In this document: one piece after another, positions 11,759 to 21,872 of the stretch
Numbering within the stretch: position 1 is the stretch's first letter
Layout of the letters: each line of letters begins with the position of its first letter
Assembly: GCF_024679245.1 (NCBI RefSeq)
Contig: NC_090196.1
Span: 6,015,361-6,079,360, forward strand
DNA from: Pseudorasbora parva
Lineage: Eukaryota > Chordata > Actinopteri > Cypriniformes > Gobionidae
DNA: 64,000 nt
Direction of reading: 5' to 3'
Made by a program: the position numbers and the translations under genes
The notes under the pieces: generated by a model
Told to the model about the DNA's origin: nothing
Database searches by the model: none
The model's input: the letters and a program-made list of their open reading frames with translations, nothing else

Positions 11759-14190
11759 CAGTGGAGCAAAAAAGTATTTAGTCAATCACCAATTGTGCAA
11801 GTTCTCCCACTTAAAAAGATGAGAGAAGCCTGTAATTTTCATCATAGGTACACTTCAACTATGGAAGACAATTGTTTTTTTATTTTATTCAGAAAATCAC
11901 AAAAATCGTCTTTTTTTTAAAGATTTATTTGCAAATTATGGTGGAAAATAAGTATTTGGTCACCTAAAAAAAAAATAGACTCCTGGCTCTCACAGATCTT
12001 TAACTTCTTTAAGAGGCTCCTCTGTCCTCCACTCGTTACCTGTATTGATGGAACCTGTTTTAACTCTTTATCAGTTTAAAAGACACCTGTCCACAACCTC
12101 AAACTCCAAACTCCACTATGGCCAAGACCAAAGAGCTGTCAAAGGACACCAGAAACAAACTTGTAGACCTGTACCAGGAAAGACTGAATCTCCAATAGGC
12201 AAGCAGCTTGATGTGAAGAAATCAAGTGTGGGATCGATTATTAGAAAATGGAAGACATACAACACCACTGATAACCTCCCTCGATCTCGGGCTCCACACA
12301 AGATCTCACGACGTGGGGTCAAAATGATCACAAGAACGGTGAACAAAAATCCCAGAACCATATGGGGGGACCTAGTGAATGACCTGCAGAGAGCTGGGAC
12401 CAAAGTAACAAAGACTACCGTCATCAGTAACACTACACCGGGGACTCAAATCCTGCAGTGCCAGATGTCTCCCCCTGCTTAAGACAGTACATGTCTGGTA
12501 CAAGTTTGCTAGAGAGCACTTGGATGATCCAGAAGAGGATTGGGAGAATGTTGTATGGTCTGATGAAACCGAAATAGAAAACCAAATAAACTTTTTGGGA
12601 AAAACTAAATTTGTCGTGTTTGAAGGAAAAAGAATGCTGAGTTGCACCAGACCTACTGTGAAGCATGGGGGTGGAAACATCATGCTTTGGGGCTGTTTTT
12701 CTGCAAAGGGACCATGACGACTGATCCGTGTACTGTAAAGGAAAGAATTAATAGGGCCATGTAACGTGAGATTTTGAGTAAACCTTCCATCAGTAAGGGG
12801 ATTGAAGATGAAACGTGGCTGGGTCTTTCAGCATGACAATGATCCCAAACACACCGCCCAGGCAACGAAGTAGTGGCTTCGTAAGAATTATTTTAAGGTC
12901 CTGGTCTCAAGATCTCAACCCGTAGATAATCTTTGGAGGGAGTTGAAAATTTGTGTTGCCCAGCGACAGCCCAAAAACATCACTGCTCTAGAGGAGATCT
13001 GCATGAGGAATCAACACAGTCTCACCCCTACTCGTCAAATGTTGCCGAACGGTCAAGGGACCCTGTCGTCAGCTGTTGACGCACAGGGTACCCCTAAATC
13101 GCCATTTTTCGACGTACTGGGTAATCCACTGATTTCAATGAGAAACCTAGGACGTCATAAACAGACGTGTTGGGCATGTGCATGTTATCGTCATGATGGA
13201 ATTTATTGGGTTATAATTTTTCCATTATGACATGTTGGAGTGTGATTCTCAATTTAATCAGCCAGCACAATTGTATTTACATTTATTTACGCTATGATAC
13301 ACGTTTGAAACAGTAGTCAAACCCCACCCCGCCCTAAACCTACCCATTTGCGTATTATATGATATAAAACACAGGCTGTAACAGACAACAGGCACACTTT
13401 ATTGAAAAAGTCCAACTATTCCGAGGCCAAACGATTGAATTGTGCGAAGAAAAGACCCAAAAGCAATCACCGTCTCTATCCGCGGCGCGCGGCGCGCGGC
13501 CCGCGCCCGTGCGTCACACTGAAGACGCCACAGGTAGACCCCTCGGCGTCACGCGATGGACGAACTGGGAACCCAATTGCTTTCAGTGGGAAACCTTTGG
13601 CGTCAACATTAGACGGCAATTCTATCGGTATGAAATCGCGCTGAAGAAGTCTCATTCAGAACACATCGCGATGTTTGGCATCAGATCACGTGTGCCACAT
13701 GTTGGTGAGTAGTCATACATATTATGTCCTAATATTTGATATAAAGTATTTTCTGCTTGTCGTTATCGATCATGTTCAGTCACTGCATTGTATCTGTCAT
13801 CATCTCCACTGAGGCTTTGCATTTCTTTGCTTTCTAAATAAACACACCTTGATAATAGGGTAATTTAACACTGTCACGTGACGTGCTATAGACCTTTAAA
13901 CAGTTGTTAATATTTAATAATAATTACTAGTGTAGTTCCAACGTGGCATTTGTAGTAGAAGCACAATAAAATAAAATAAAACAACACTTGCCATGCGTTT
14001 ACCACCGTATTGGTAGTTTTAATGTGATATTTGTTGTAAATAAACAGTAGCCACAACAATTACCATGCTTTAAATGCATTTTAATGTAAAATCCAAATAT
14101 TGTTATTTAAATAGTATACTTTATAATGCTATATATTATATATTATGACTTTTTTCTCTCTTTCTATTTTTTTTTTTTTTACCTGAAAAG

Positions 14191-14283
14191 ACCAAAAGAG
14201 CCTCTCGGACTCAGTCAACCCATTCTTGTTTGTGGAGAAGTAACGGAGAAAACCGAAAGCTGCAACAGCAAATATTTGTAATG
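14191..14283 (+). CDS. Putative TIR-encoded exon, left copy (31 codons)
   Basis: Acceptor TTTTTACCTGAAAAG and donor GTATGT bound a 93-nt, phase-0 open segment reading TKRASRTQSTHSCLWRSNGE then NRKLQQQIFVM. The same exon occurs inverted at 21780-21872. The upstream GTGAGT donor at 13706 would place a short ATG-TTG start just before it (cacATGTTG, 13700-13705). Downstream partner exons on this strand are not identified; a candidate acceptor is TTTGCTCTTCCAG at 18519. Function unknown; coding status inferred from splice sites and duplication in both TIRs. Confidence 0.35.
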
Positions 14284-14447
14284 GTATGTATGAGTTGGTT
14301 TGAACCCTTTATCAAACATTTTATTTAGCATTTGTTGTTACTTATTCTTACAAATCCTATAGCTTAATCAGTAAGAACATATTCCCAAAGTCTTAATAAT
14401 TCACAAGATTTAACAAGTTGTCAAATTCGTATGATTCTCGTACATAT

Positions 14448-14526
14448 AGCTCTGAAAAAAATTAAGAGACCACTTAACATGGATTTCTAAATGTTAAGTG
14501 GTCTCTTGATTTTTTTTTCCAGAGCT
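14448..14526. repeat. Short hairpin MITE in left TIR
   Basis: Arms AGCTCTG-A-rich-AAGAGACCACTTAACA and its inverse pair over about 32 bp around a 14-nt loop. The hairpin is preceded by TA and followed by GTA. The same element lies at 21537-21615 in the right TIR. Confidence 0.9.
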
Positions 14527-14849
14527 GTATTTGTATATGAAGAGTTCAGATGCAAAAGCCTCAAAAAGCCACTTCGGTCACATGACATCAGATATTCGAT
14601 TATTTTTTCTTAATCAGATCAGTTGCAATGTTTATAACGTCCCGTTTGCATGTAAATAATTTATGTGATCACAAAATCAAGTGAGTTATCTACATTTTCA
14701 AACAAATTCATATGATATAGCTTGCTATTATATACTTTTAATAATGGGAATGCACACATATCTGTGAACTTACTAAATAAATGTATTTAAAATTTAATTA
14801 TGCAACGTTTTTTACAGAAATAAATCCTACAGTTATGTATAAACTGACA

Positions 14850-15247
14850 ACATCATCATCATGTCCTGTCCTGGGCACATTGGGCAACATGTGTCCTCCA
14901 ACATATTCGATCTGTGGCCACGTTTTCACATCTTCTCATGGAACACCGGCATTGAGGTCTTCGTGAAACATCTGTCTCATATCTTCCTTGGTTTTCCCTG
15001 TCTCGTGCGTCCTCCTGGTGGTGTCCACTTCATAAGTGTTTTTGGGTGTTGTTGTTTGGGCATACATGGGACATGTCCAGTGAAGTGCACCCTTTGCTCT
15101 GTCACAGTGTCTCAAAGTCTTCACGTGGAGTCTGTAGAGTCTTATGATCTCTTTGATATATGCAGAACCAATATTCATAAACTGTTCTTGATGTCTGCCT
15201 ATGCCTTTATCATCAGGAGTTTTAGTGAAGGACATATCTATTGCCAT
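14850..15247 (-). pseudogene. 3' tail of a non-LTR retrotransposon ORF2
   Basis: On the minus strand the frame from 15247 reads HCDRAKGALHWTCPMYAQ, then TTRRTHETGKTKEDMRQMF and HEDLNAGVP. After a stop at 14933-14935 it continues EDVKTWPQIE, ending in repeated GAT (Asp) codons. This matches the C-terminal pattern of LINE ORF2 proteins (GKRK-RPK-TW-R, then W-D-A-R-W). Only the last ~130 residues survive. It abuts the inner edge of the left TIR. Confidence 0.6.
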
Positions 15248-15635
15248 CCACTAGTTCTAGTCATGCATTGACTTCATGATGCCATAGTCCAATGTATATT
15301 TCTGCATTTGTTGTTTGTTTGAACAAATGAAGATAGTGAGAGTTAATACCTTTTGAAATCAATAATTATTCATTAAAACTTTTATTACAATGGTCACTAA
15401 AGTACATGTCTACCATAACTACCTCTATCATTATTTCACTATCATTATATCACTACCTTGTTAATGTAACTGTAACATGAATGTACTTTATAGAAGTATT
15501 TTCTTACTGAAAATGGTTAACATTTACAATAATCATCAACTATTTTAATTGGCATTTAATTTAGTTACAATAAAAGTGAACAATAATCGCAAATATATAG
15601 TATTAAAGTTTAGAATGTAAAATGTTCTTTTTTTG

Positions 15636-15636
<1 letters not shown>

Positions 15637-15704
<68 letters not shown>
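15637..15704. repeat. (TA)n microsatellite
   Basis: Uninterrupted TA dinucleotides inside the 10-kb element. Confidence 0.97.
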
Positions 15705-15706
<2 letters not shown>

Positions 15707-16504
15707 GGGCACTACATTTGTATTTAAACTGTTTGACATTAAATATTGGAATATGCTTACAAAATTGTGTGCATTCATTGTGCTTTTGTTATATTTGTTT
15801 TAATTCCAAGAGTTCAGATTGTAAAGGATGGCTTAAAGAAGTTTATGCTTGTAGACCGTTGCATAGAAAAAGGTTTCTCTTTCAAATATATTTATTATGC
15901 ATCAGTTTAACCACACAAAGAAGACTTTCGTTTTAAAATGTGAGTTTTATTATTTAATTAGAATAAATAAATATTTAGCAGCCTAAATATTAAATATTTA
16001 AGGAATCTACCCCTTCAGTTGAACCGGATGAGATGTGATATAATTTACCATAAATGGACAAGGAAGTGTGACGCCTCTGTTCAGCTGGGTTGTCATTGGC
16101 TGTGACTTTATCGCAGAACGCGCTGTGATTGGACTATCTGTTTTAACCATATAAAACGGCGTTTCATTTTACAAAGTATGTTTTGGTGTTATTATTACGT
16201 CAGTTATACGTTAAGCTAACTACAAAGTGTCGCTATGTTGTGAGAAATGACTCCTTTACTGAGAACCCAACCCTAACCCTAAGCATTTCAGCACACTTCT
16301 ATGAACTACAGCGCCATGTTTCCCATTGCATTGATACAATGACAGATATATGGGTAATGTAGTTTAAAAGGTTTCATAATGAAACAATAAATGTTAAGTA
16401 AATTACATATTTAATGGACAACTGGATATTAAAATATGTTCATTGTGTAAACCTTTATGACATATATGAGGGCCAAGCTGAAATTGTATATTTTACTGTG
16501 AGCA
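15705..16504. other. Interior of the 10-kb element, no recognised gene
   Basis: AT-rich sequence. Two and a half CCCTAA units occur at 16265-16282, too short to call telomeric. No supported exon. Confidence 0.5.
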
Positions 16505-16512
16505 CTTTTAAA

Positions 16513-18362
16513 CAGGGACGTGCACAGGGGGGTTGCTCAGGTTGCCCGGGCAACTGCCCATATGCCCTTCTCGACTCACGTTGCCCTTCCGAGGTGGAAA
16601 AAAATAAATAAAAAAATCGTACAATGGATGCAGAATTTCATGTAGGCCTAGATACAAAAAAAAAAAATCGCAAAGCCTCGTTCACTTCCATATTCGGGTA
16701 CACGTCCGAAAGTGAAAGTCAAGCAATTGCTTGGGGCACCGAGCTGGCCTGGGGCCTCAAGACAGCGACAGGTTAAGAATAAAATGCAACGACAAACTGC
16801 TTGAGCGCCCCTTTGATAGTCAATGCAGTAAAGTGCATTGACACTGTTATCGGAATCCCCCTCAAGGGGGCCCTCTCAGTCGTCGCTGACAACAGCCACC
16901 CAACCACGCAATCTCTGCTGCCGGCAAATACAAAACCTCCTCGGCGATCATTAAGCGGAATTATGCTTTAGGAAGCCAGAAAAGAAAAAAGAGAAAAAAC
17001 AAGATAGTGGTAAGTGATAAATTACACTATATAAAATAGCTTTATTTGTACAAAAATTGTGTAATTTTGCAGCAGGTAGGCTAGCAAAAATATGTTTATG
17101 TTAGCTAACGTTACCTGCCTGGCAAATGCTGCTTGTAACGAACAGTTAGTGCAACTTTTTTTTCTCGAACGGACGGAATATGGTTACTTACTGTAATATG
17201 TTTTTTTTAACGGGATAAGGAAGAAGCAGATCTGTTCCAGAATAACTGTTTATCGTATTTAATGATATAAAATTGCTATAGCTTTGTAATAGGTTTTGAT
17301 GAAAGTGGCATAGCATGCGCATGCTATACTAACTATTTTTATGCTATTCATAAATAACCTGGAATAGTTAATATAGTATTAACTATTATTATAAACATTA
17401 TTTAACCAGAAAGAGGCAGAGGAACATGATTTTTTTCATAGCTTATCTTAATGTGCTAGTGTCGGGATATTTGGTGAACAGTTTATGCAAATATGACATT
17501 ATTTTTATAAGTTACCAATGGATCTTGAACAGTTACTTTATTCGGTGTGGCAATTTTTACACTGTTGCATTTTGAAGTACAGTATCAGGACAACCCACAT
17601 GTTTTACTGGTACTGTTTATTAACTATTTAACAGGTATTATAGTCATCTGTTGCAACTTCATAATAACCATCCAGATAATGTTTATAGACAGTTTACAAA
17701 CCAACTAGTAACCCTTAACAAAGTGTTAGGAATATTTGGTCTGTCTATCTATGTAATGTTTATAGATGTTTTAAAAATGGTTTCTTAAAGTTTTACAAAC
17801 ATTTTTTAATCATTACCCGTTTATCTGTAGAAAGTTAGCCATGTCTGTTTTGCTTGGGGCCCCCAAAATCCTCCTGACCGCCCTGGCTGAGCCTGCATGA
17901 GCGGCACTAGAAGGAGATTGTCGCCGTTGTCGGGTGAGACTTAACGTTGTCGGAAAGGTATAACAAATGGACGATCATAAACTGTTGATGGCAGTTAAAT
18001 TAATATTGTCTTTTTTTATTAGACTATTGATATTGACTGGTTTGAGTTCTTTATTGGTATAGGCAAGGGCCTCAAACGCACCAAAATGCAGGAAATCACA
18101 TCTACGAAATAAAAAAAATTCTTGGGGGAGAAACCCCCAGACCCCCCTGCAAAAAAATAGCCCCACCTATAATATTTTTCCTGAGCAGAACATAAATACC
18201 ACTAGGGGGCATTGAAATAATAATGATAATGGCAATAACAATAATATGTAATTGGGCAGATCATGAGGGGTGGGGGTGGGGTGGGTGGTTTCGGTGGGGG
18301 GGGGGGTGTTCCCTTTTTTAGGTCAGAGCAACTGCCCCTCAAAAATCCTGTGCACGTCCCTG
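16513..18362. mobile_element. hAT-type element, 1850 bp, nested in the 10-kb element
   Basis: TIRs CAGGGACGTGCACAGG (16513-16528) and the exact inverse (18347-18362). Perfect 8-bp target duplication CTTTTAAA at 16505-16512 and 18363-18370. The interior is non-coding by eye and carries a strongly G-rich run (18266-18307) with several GGGG blocks. Non-autonomous. Confidence 0.97.
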
Positions 18363-18499
18363 CTTTTAAATAAACCTTTATGGCAGCTTTCCATATATGT
18401 CTGAAAACTGTGGCCAACATTATTTAGTAAACATTGCATATGCCAATTTTCTCTGTGATACGCTAACCAGACTTTGAGTTAAAGCCATTTGAAATATGC

Positions 18500-19554
18500 T
18501 TTTTTTTTTGCTCTTCCAGGGGCCACTACTGGGTCCCTGGAGGTGTAAGGGCAGTACCACATACACAGATCTATTCTCCTCATCACGGACAACAAACTTT
18601 GAGTCACATTTAAATATCAGAGTATTTTGTCTTTTCTATTCTAACGTCATGCTTGTGTACAGGTTTTGATATTGTAAGACCATCTGATGAAATACAGAAA
18701 TATTTGAAAGAAATGTTTTAAAATAATAATTATTAAGTTTTCTTTTCTTTTATGGATAAACACTAATAAATATAATGGATGAACCTGCAACAACTTGCCA
18801 TTATCCACTTTCCAGAGTAAACAAAAACTATTTATATTATTTACACTTCATTATTACTATTAAATATAGGACAATGCACCATTAAGTAAAATAACAAGAG
18901 ACATTGTCACAATTTCATCTACACCCTCTTCACGTACCTGGCATCGAAAATGTGCATGCTTTAATTCTTATTGCAGTAGTAGATGTACCAGAATGATCAA
19001 CATGGATCATCTTCAGTTAAGCTTGAAGTGTTTGTAATCCTTCCCTTTATTTCACTGAAAACTGACATACTTGTCACAGCATGCAAGTATATACAACTTT
19101 TTGGAGCATTGTACCAAATATAATATAACCAGATAAAAAATGTTTACTTCTCAAGTAAAATATTCTTGGTAATTAATAAGATAACCTAAATAAACTGGTT
19201 GAATGTGCATTTACTGTACCAAACACCATACACAATACTCACCATACTTTATCACTCAACACTTTATTGGAGGATACAGTATACAGTTAATAAAGTAGAA
19301 TAAAGTCAAATAAGATTCAAGATAAATAAAAATGGGTTTTAAAAAACACATTAACATCATATTAATCCATTCACAGCTGCTGAAGCCACACAAATGAGTG
19401 CCACATAATCCCATCCAGTCAACTATGATACAGAAAACAGATTTGATATAGTGTTGGAAAATAATGATTCATTATTACAACTAGACTGGTTTCTGTCTCT
19501 TCCCTCTATCATGTTCATGTTCTTCTTCTTCTAAACAGTTCGCCCACTTGTACC
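18500..19554. other. Interior of the 10-kb element; candidate plus-strand acceptor and minus-strand poly(A) signal
   Basis: TTTTTTTTTGCTCTTCCAG at 18501-18519 is a strong acceptor-like sequence on the plus strand, followed by about 100 nt of open, non-repetitive sequence. AATAAA on the minus strand (plus TTTATT, 19262-19267) lies 290 bp beyond the stop codon of the minus-strand unit and suits its 3' end. Confidence 0.4.
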
Positions 19555-19656
19555 CTACAGTATAATCAATGTACAGATGATGTGATCACTGATGTTGTGT
19601 AGCCTTTTCTCAACCAGAGGAAGAAGTCGTATAATCCGGCGTTCTCCAGTCCTGGT
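19555..19656 (-). CDS. Unrecognised protein, terminal exon (33 codons plus stop)
   Basis: Acceptor TTACTTTTAG is followed by an open frame TRTGERRIIRLLPLVEKRLH then NISDHIICTLIIL and TAG. It joins in phase 0 to the exon at 20097-20210. No family recognised; the Arg/Leu-rich amphipathic character is the only visible feature. It belongs to the cargo of the 10-kb element. Confidence 0.5.
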   Translation of the reverse strand, partial: TRTGERRIIRLLPLVEKRLHNISDHIICTLIIL

Positions 19657-20096
19657 CTAAAAGTAAAACAACAAACACAATTCATATTAAGTTTAATGTA
19701 CAGTCAGGTTAACCTATGTTCTTCAGTAAACTCTCCACCTCAAAATGGGCAGAAATGCCAATTCCTGATTTAAATTTACAAAGCAGCAGTCAGTACATAA
19801 AATAATATACACATTGAAGCATTATGTATAATATTTAAGCCCATAATATTAGCCAAGTACTGAACAAAAACTAATTTACCCATATCAACAGCAACCTTTT
19901 AAACAGTAGATCTTTTAAAAGATCTTTTAGAAAGGCATGGTCTCTTCTGAGCCTTTGTCAGTGATGCTAGATTTCTTTAGTTACTTGTTTCAAGAGCATC
20001 ACTTGTGATAGCCTTTACAATATAAAATTGTTCAAATACTGCAATACAACTTTCATTGACAGAATTAAGAAATAGGTACCCAGGCACCAGACTTAC

Positions 20097-20210
20097 CATG
20101 CTTATGAAGCACCCATGGCCATGTATAGTTCTCAGAGTTTTTGCCTCTTGTATTCCTCCTTGGCAGCACATCTTTTTCCTGTAGAATTTGTGCCTTCTCT
20201 TGCTATCCAT
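20097..20210 (-). CDS. Unrecognised protein, penultimate exon (38 codons)
   Basis: Bounded by acceptor TGTGTTTTAAG and donor GTAAGT. It opens with ATG and reads MDSKRRHKFYRKKMCCQGGI then QEAKTLRTIHGHGCFISM. It is basic at the N-terminus and has paired cysteines. It joins the terminal exon without a frame change, giving a 71-residue C-terminal product if translation begins here. Whether upstream exons contribute is unresolved. No similarity to transposases was noticed. Confidence 0.5.
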
Positions 20211-20289
20211 CTTAAAACACAAATGCAATGTGTTTAGTCTGTGGAGTATAAGGCCTTGTTTCAAGCCAAAGAACTAACCAGATATTACA

Positions 20290-20565
20290 CATAATTCAAA
20301 GAACATTTACTATTTGATTCCTAATATGTCCCAACTCATTATCTTCTAAAGCTACCCAGAACCATCCATGGTCTACAAAACAATGGAGAAATACATGGAG
20401 TTTATAACAACTAAATGCTTTTTCCCACACTTGTCTGCTTTTATCTAAGAGATAACAGACGGTGCAGTTTTTAAGAACTGAAGGCCAAAAGTGTAATAAT
20501 AATTGTATCAAAAAGGGAAAACAAATATTTACCATTTTAAATAAATCCAAGATACAGAACCTCAT
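20290..20565 (-). other. Open segment between candidate exons, uncertain coding
   Basis: On the minus strand a frame reads LDKSRQVWEKAFSCYKLHVF then LHCFVDHGWFWVALEDNELG. TTATCTCTTAG near its start could act as acceptor. No clear donor follows before the stop. It may hold the missing exon of the cargo gene or be chance. Confidence 0.2.
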
Positions 20566-20724
20566 TTGCTTATTTTAGGAGTTATTAAAAGATTTAGACA
20601 TGAATAATGGTACATATTTTATCAGAGTAGAAAGAATGATCACTGTTGAAATGAATAGTCCTTTGAGAGATCAACATCAAATTTTGTACTACATATTACA
20701 GCATTGCTTCAATACAAGACATAC

Positions 20725-20846
20725 CAATGGACTTGCGCACTTTTCTGTCTTCTTCGGGCACAAGATGTCCATCTTCCTTCCTCACCCTAAACAAATGACT
20801 TATTTTCTTAGCTTGCTTCGATATAAGGTCTGGTCTTTCTTCTCTT
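20725..20846 (-). CDS. Unrecognised protein, internal exon
   Basis: Acceptor TTGTTTTACAG and donor GTATGT enclose 122 nt. One frame is open throughout and reads REERPDLISKQAKKISHLFR then VRKEDGHLVPEEDRKVRKSI, highly charged and plausible as coding. This frame needs a 2-nt carry from the previous exon, but the exon at 21028-21126 supplies 1 nt in its open frame. An exon is therefore missing, or alternative sites are used. Coding is inferred. Confidence 0.4.
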
Positions 20847-21027
20847 CTGTAAAACAAGAAAGTCTCACTTACTCTGTGCAAATACTATTGTTTTTAAAAC
20901 ATATAAATTAAGACAGTTACAATAAAGTTAATTTATCATAAGATTAAGGTGAGCATTCGATGAGTATATATATTAAAACTGTATATACTTTAGTATATAT
21001 ACTGATACTGATAATATTCAACTTTAC

Positions 21028-21126
21028 CTGTGAAGGGCTGATTACGGCAAGATTCGCTGAGAATCACTAGAAGCTCTTGTGAGGGTTGACTCTTAAAAGA
21101 GCTGTTGAGTTTGATATTGTAGAGAT
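21028..21126 (-). CDS. Unrecognised protein, internal exon near right TIR
   Basis: Acceptor TTGTTTAAAAG and donor GTAAAG enclose 99 nt. The open frame reads LYNIKLNSSFKSQPSQELLV then ILSESCRNQPFTG. It lies about 650 bp inward from the TIR exon at 21780-21872. Joining in phase to either neighbour is imperfect, so the gene model is provisional. Confidence 0.35.
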
Positions 21127-21536
21127 CTTTTAAACAAAAATAAATAAATAAAAGTAATCTGCAAGTAATCCTGCAAGACAGAAAGAAAGAGGAAATTGTA
21201 TTACATTGCATGCAAGTTGTGAGTTCATACATAACTGTTTCTTGCTGTAAAAAAACGTTGCATAATTAAATGTTAAATACATTTATTTAGTAAGTTCACA
21301 GATATGTGTGCATTCCCATTATTAAAAGTATATAATAGCAAGCTATATCATATGAATTTGTTTGAAAATGTAGATAACTCACTTGATTTTGTGATCACAT
21401 AAATTATTTACATGCAAACGGGACGTTATAAACATTGCAACTGATCTGATTAAGAAAAAATAATCGAATATCTGATGTCATGTGACCGAAGTGGCTTTTT
21501 GAGGCTTTTGCATCTGAACTCTTCATATACAAATAC

Positions 21537-21615
21537 AGCTCTGGAAAAAAAAATCAAGAGACCACTTAACATTTAGAAATCCATGTTAAGTGGTCTCTTA
21601 ATTTTTTTCAGAGCT
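21537..21615. repeat. Short hairpin MITE in right TIR
   Basis: Counterpart of 14448-14526, with the same arms and loop. Confidence 0.9.
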
Positions 21616-21779
21616 ATATGTACGAGAATCATACGAATTTGACAACTTGTTAAATCTTGTGAATTATTAAGACTTTGGGAATATGTTCTTACTGATTAAG
21701 CTATAGGATTTGTAAGAATAAGTAACAACAAATGCTAAATAAAATGTTTGATAAAGGGTTCAAACCAACTCATACATAC

Positions 21780-21872
21780 CATTACAAATATTTGCTGTTG
21801 CAGCTTTCGGTTTTCTCCGTTACTTCTCCACAAACAAGAATGGGTTGACTGAGTCCGAGAGGCCCTTTTGGT
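21780..21872 (-). CDS. Putative TIR-encoded exon, right copy (31 codons)
   Basis: Same 93-nt segment as 14191-14283 in inverse orientation, with acceptor TTTACCTGAAAAG and donor GTATGT intact. The protein differs from the left copy by no visible residue; AGA/AGG is synonymous. Retention of frame and both splice sites in each TIR may reflect recent homogenisation as much as selection. Confidence 0.35.

Larger units (their letters stand above)
13012..14852 (+). repeat. Left long TIR of the 10-kb element, with inward exons
   Basis: A GC-rich segment (13478-13512, CGCGGCGCGCGGCGCGCGGC) lies about 0.47 kb from the end. A GTGAGT donor follows at 13706 and an exon with poly-pyrimidine acceptor and GTATGT donor lies at 14191-14283. 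A hairpin MITE sits at 14448-14526. The layout resembles a promoter plus 5' exons reading into the element. Transcription is inferred. Confidence 0.7.

Noticed and set aside
13402..13712. Open frames over the GC-rich part of the long TIR (80 and 90 codons) as proteins
   Set aside because: They begin with TTG rather than ATG. They do not join in phase to the 14191 exon, so they are more likely 5' UTR/promoter sequence.
14861..15271. 136-codon plus-strand ORF
   Set aside because: It lies antisense to the LINE ORF2 tail, whose minus-strand reading matches known proteins.
16265..16282. CCCTAACCCTAA, possible interstitial telomere
   Set aside because: Only about two and a half units; common by chance and in fish repeats.
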